Shown: positions 61,526 to 64,000 of the stretch, one piece after another | Numbering within the stretch: the first letter of the stretch is position 1 | Layout: every line of letters starts with the position of its first letter | NCBI RefSeq assembly: GCF_030268685.1 | Contig: NZ_BSRQ01000015.1 | Span: 62,001-126,000, forward strand | Direction of reading: 5' to 3' | From: Microtetraspora sp. NBRC 13810 | Lineage (GTDB): Bacteria; Actinomycetota; Actinomycetes; Streptosporangiales; Streptosporangiaceae | Length of the DNA stretch: 64,000 bases | Position numbers and translations under genes: made by a program | The notes under the pieces: generated by a model | What the model was told of the DNA's origin: nothing | The model's database searches: none | What the model saw: only the letters and a program-made list of their open reading frames with translations

Positions 61526-64000
61526 ATGGTTCGGACGGCCACGCTGTGGGGGCGCGACGCCGAGCGGGCCGAGTTCGCGCGGTTGACGGCGCGGGCGCGG
61601 GCGGGGCGGAGCGGGGTCCTGGTGCTGCGTGGGGAGGCGGGCATCGGGAAGTCCGCGCTGCTCGAACAGGCCGCCCGGGACGCCGCGGACCTTCGGGTGC
61701 TCCGGGCCACGGGGGTGGAGGCCGAGGCGGGGCTGCCGTTCGCCGGTCTGCAGATGCTGCTGCGTCCCGTGCTGGACCGGCTGGACTCGTTGCCGGGCGC
61801 GCAGGCGGACGCGTTGCGCGGCGCGCTGGGCCTGGCCGAGGTCGTGGGCGTGGACCGGTTCCTCGTCGGGCTGGCCGTGCTCACCATGCTGTCGGACCTG
61901 GCCGGGGAACGGCCGCTGCTCTGCCTGATCGACGACGCGCACTGGCTCGATGCGGCCTCCGCCGAGGCTCTGCTGTTCGTCGCCCGTCGCATCGACGCCG
62001 AGGGTGTCACGATGCTCTTCGCGGCCAGGGAGGGATTCGAGGCTCCCGCGCTGCCCGAGTTGCCCCTGGGCGCACTGGACCGCGACGTCGCCGCCGGTCT
62101 CCTCGCCGAGCGGGTCCCGGACCTGACCCCTGCGGTCCGGGGGCGGATCGTCGAGGAATCGGCCGGCAATCCGCTCGCGCTGACCGAACTGGCGGCCGGG
62201 CTCACCGCCGAGCAGCGTGCCGGGCGGGTGGACCCGCCGGCCGTGCTGCCCGTCGCCGGGCGGGTGCTCGCCGCGTTCGGGGCGCGGATCGACCGGTTGC
62301 CGCCCCGGGCCCGGCTCGTGCTGACGATCGCCGCCGCCGAGGGGACGGGCGACCTGGGGACGGTGCTCCAGGCGGCGCGGAGCCTGGGCGCGTCCGCCGG
62401 TGACCTGGACGCCACCGAGGAGGCCGGCCTCGTCCGGATCGCCGGTACCACGATCAGCTTCCGGCATCCGCTGATCCGCTCGGCCGCCTACCAGCGGGCC
62501 GCCTTCACCACGCGCCTGACCGTTCACGAGGCGCTCGCCGGGGTCGTCGGCGGGGAGCGGAGGGTGTGGCATATGGCCGCGGCCGCCGCGGCGCCCGACG
62601 AGAGCGTCGCGGCCGAGCTGGAGCACGTCGCCGAGAGCGCGCGGGGACGCGGGGCGGCCGCGGCGGCGGTACCCGTCTACGAGCAGGCCGCCCGGCTCAG
62701 TCCCGGCCGGGCCGAGCGGGCCAGGCGGATGACCCTGGCCGCCCAGTCGGCGATCACGGCGGGCCGTACCGAGCAGGCGGCCGCGCTGGCCGGGCGGGCG
62801 GCCGCGCTGACCGAGGACCCGTCGCTGCGGGCCGGTCTGGCCATGGTCCGGGCGACGGTCGAGTCGGAGCGCGGCGCGCCGGGTGGGGCCGCGCGGCTCC
62901 TGATCGAGAACGCGGTTCCCGTCGCGGGCGACGACCCGGAGCTGGCGCTCGTCCTGCTCGTCATCGCCGCGGGGAGCGCCTGGTCCGCCGGCGAGGACGC
63001 CGAGGTGCGGGAGGTGGCCCGGCTCGCCGGCGGCCTCGACCTCGGCGGCGGAGCCGACGCGTCGACCGTGGCGGCCATCGCCGGGCTCGGACGTCTCATC
63101 GACGGCGACTACGCGCGGGCACTGCCCGTTCTCGACGCCTTCGTCACGGAGATACGCTCGCGGCCGCCCGGCGGGCTCATCGTGCGCATCTTCGCGGGCA
63201 ACGTCGCCCTGCTGCTCGGCGACGACGAGGCGGCGTTGGAGCTGTCCGCCGCCGATGTGGCCCGCGGTCGCCGGCTGGGCCAGGCCGGCGCGCTGCCCGG
63301 AGTCCTGCAGATCCAGGCGCAGGCACAGGTCGTGGCCGGTCTGCACCACGACGCCGCCGCCGCGGTCGCGGAGGCCCTGACCCTGGCCCGCGACACCGGC
63401 CAGAGTCACCGGGTCGGCCGCCTCGGCGCGGTCGCGGCCCGGATCGCGGCCGTGCACGGCGACGAGGACCGCTGCCGTGAGCTGGCCCGGGGCGCGGCGG
63501 CGGGCTTGCCCCGGGAAGGTGCAGCGGTCCGGGACGAAGGTGCGGTGGGTTTCGGGCGTATCGCGGAGGCGGCGGCGTACGCGGAATGCGCGCTGGGGCT
63601 GCTCGACCTCACCCTCGGGCGATACGAGCAGGCGGCGCGGCGGCTTGAGGAGATCGTCCGCGGGCCCGCCCGGCACACGGCCGCCGCCCTGTTCGCCGTC
63701 ACCGACCTGGTCGAGGCCGCGGTCCGCGCCGGTGCGCCGGAACGGGCGCGGCAGCCGTTCGCGCGGTTCGCGGCGTGGGCGCGGGCGGCGGACAGGCCGT
63801 GGGCGGACGCCGTCGTGCTGCGCTGCCGCGCTCTGCTGAGCCCCGCGGGCGAGGCCGGTGAGCTGTACGCGGAGGCCGTGCGCCTGCACGGGCGGGGCGG
63901 GCGGCCCTTCGAGCGTGCCCGCACCGAGTTGCTGTACGGGGAGTGGCTGCGCCGGAGCCGTCGCAGGTCGGACGCGCGTACGCCGCTGCGCTCGGCGCTG
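61526..64000 (+). CDS. Large AAA/STAND ATPase regulator, LuxR-type, 5' part
   Basis: An open frame of 825 codons running off the window end. The N-terminus starts TLWGRDAERAEFARLTARAR with Walker A GEAGIGKSALLEQ and Walker B LLCLIDDAHWLDAAS, followed by a long TPR-like helical region. This matches the large MalT/LuxR-type regulators whose DNA-binding domain is at the C-terminus, here outside the window. The ATG at 61526 follows a weak GGGGGAG site 11 bases upstream. Target genes are unknown. Confidence 0.85.
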   Translation, partial: MVRTATLWGRDAERAEFARLTARARAGRSGVLVLRGEAGIGKSALLEQAARDAADLRVLRATGVEAEAGLPFAGLQMLLRPVLDRLDSLPGAQADALRGALGLAEVVGVDRFLVGLAVLTMLSDLAGERPLLCLIDDAHWLDAASAEALLFVARRIDAEGVTMLFAAREGFEAPALPELPLGALDRDVAAGLLAERVPDLTPAVRGRIVEESAGNPLALTELAAGLTAEQRAGRVDPPAVLPVAGRVLAAFGARIDRLPPRARLVLTIAAAEGTGDLGTVLQAARSLGASAGDLDATEEAGLVRIAGTTISFRHPLIRSAAYQRAAFTTRLTVHEALAGVVGGERRVWHMAAAAAAPDESVAAELEHVAESARGRGAAAAAVPVYEQAARLSPGRAERARRMTLAAQSAITAGRTEQAAALAGRAAALTEDPSLRAGLAMVRATVESERGAPGGAARLLIENAVPVAGDDPELALVLLVIAAGSAWSAGEDAEVREVARLAGGLDLGGGADASTVAAIAGLGRLIDGDYARALPVLDAFVTEIRSRPPGGLIVRIFAGNVALLLGDDEAALELSAADVARGRRLGQAGALPGVLQIQAQAQVVAGLHHDAAAAVAEALTLARDTGQSHRVGRLGAVAARIAAVHGDEDRCRELARGAAAGLPREGAAVRDEGAVGFGRIAEAAAYAECALGLLDLTLGRYEQAARRLEEIVRGPARHTAAALFAVTDLVEAAVRAGAPERARQPFARFAAWARAADRPWADAVVLRCRALLSPAGEAGELYAEAVRLHGRGGRPFERARTELLYGEWLRRSRRRSDARTPLRSAL

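Noticed and set aside
61396-63889. Long minus-strand frames over the AAA regulator
   Set aside because: The plus-strand frame has Walker A and B motifs and is open to the window end; the minus frames are Arg/Gly-rich shadows.

Overview
The window is high-GC, densely coding actinobacterial chromosome. A mycothiol gene (mshA), a SenX3/RegX3-type system next to phoU, CarD, the lpqE-carD-ispF-cysS-rlmB order known from mycobacteria, paralogous ClpPs with a PopR-like regulator and a Thermobifida-like cellulase set point to Actinomycetota, most likely a Streptosporangiales-type organism. The taxonomic call is inference. No rRNA, CRISPR array, intact insertion sequence or prophage was seen; one tRNA-Thr was found.

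Layout. 1-4.6 kb: the reductase end of a self-sufficient CYP102-like P450, a tyrosine-recombinase-like gene without its catalytic tail, an MFS exporter and an orphan reading frame fused around an apparent recombination scar. 4.6-8.5 kb: a leftward redox/stress group (thioredoxin, a cNMP-domain thioredoxin-reductase-like flavoprotein, a DUF1931 histone-fold protein, formaldehyde dehydrogenase). 9.25-12.9 kb: a compact candidate RiPP cluster made of a DUF692/MNIO oxidase, a partner protein with a PqqD-like tail, a GT4 glycosyltransferase fused to a PqqD-like domain, and a 53-residue precursor ending in a Cys-x2-Cys-x2-Cys-Trp tail. 13-17.9 kb: secreted proteins, a STAS/DUF5994 pair behind a SigB-like promoter, a cold-shock gene, and an SDR/SMR pair controlled from two palindromes by a divergent TetR gene. 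18.4-22.8 kb: a five-gene overlapping operon with a PLP-fold-like protein, split sulfopyruvate/phosphonopyruvate decarboxylase subunits, a Rossmann protein and an EamA exporter. 23.7-25.3 kb: two ClpP paralogs, one lacking the catalytic serine, and a PopR-like regulator ending in an ssrA-like LAA.

26.3-39 kb: an SGNH lipoprotein, GH9 and GH48 cellulases, and further on a LacI/CelR-type regulator; perfect 14-bp CelR-type operators precede GH48 and the regulator. Between them lie a flippase-like membrane protein, a drug exporter with a divergent MarR gene, and a Ser/Thr kinase. 39-47 kb: an XRE/HbhA-like/DUF2516 group, a BlaI/M56 pair with a palindromic operator, macro-domain, GNAT, methyltransferase and SDR genes, then mshA-ybjN-gpmA. 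47-57.7 kb: phoU divergent from senX3/regX3 around a Pho box, then lpqE-like, carD, ispF, two YeaQ-like membrane proteins, a DUF2637 protein, cysS, rlmB and tRNA-Thr. 58-64 kb: small secreted proteins, an OmpR-type two-component system and a large AAA regulator cut by the window end.

The two most novel-looking systems are the MNIO-GT4-RRE peptide cluster (9251-12894) and the split-decarboxylase operon (18419-22790). Several genes also have a TANNNT box 6-7 nt before the start codon, suggesting leaderless transcripts.
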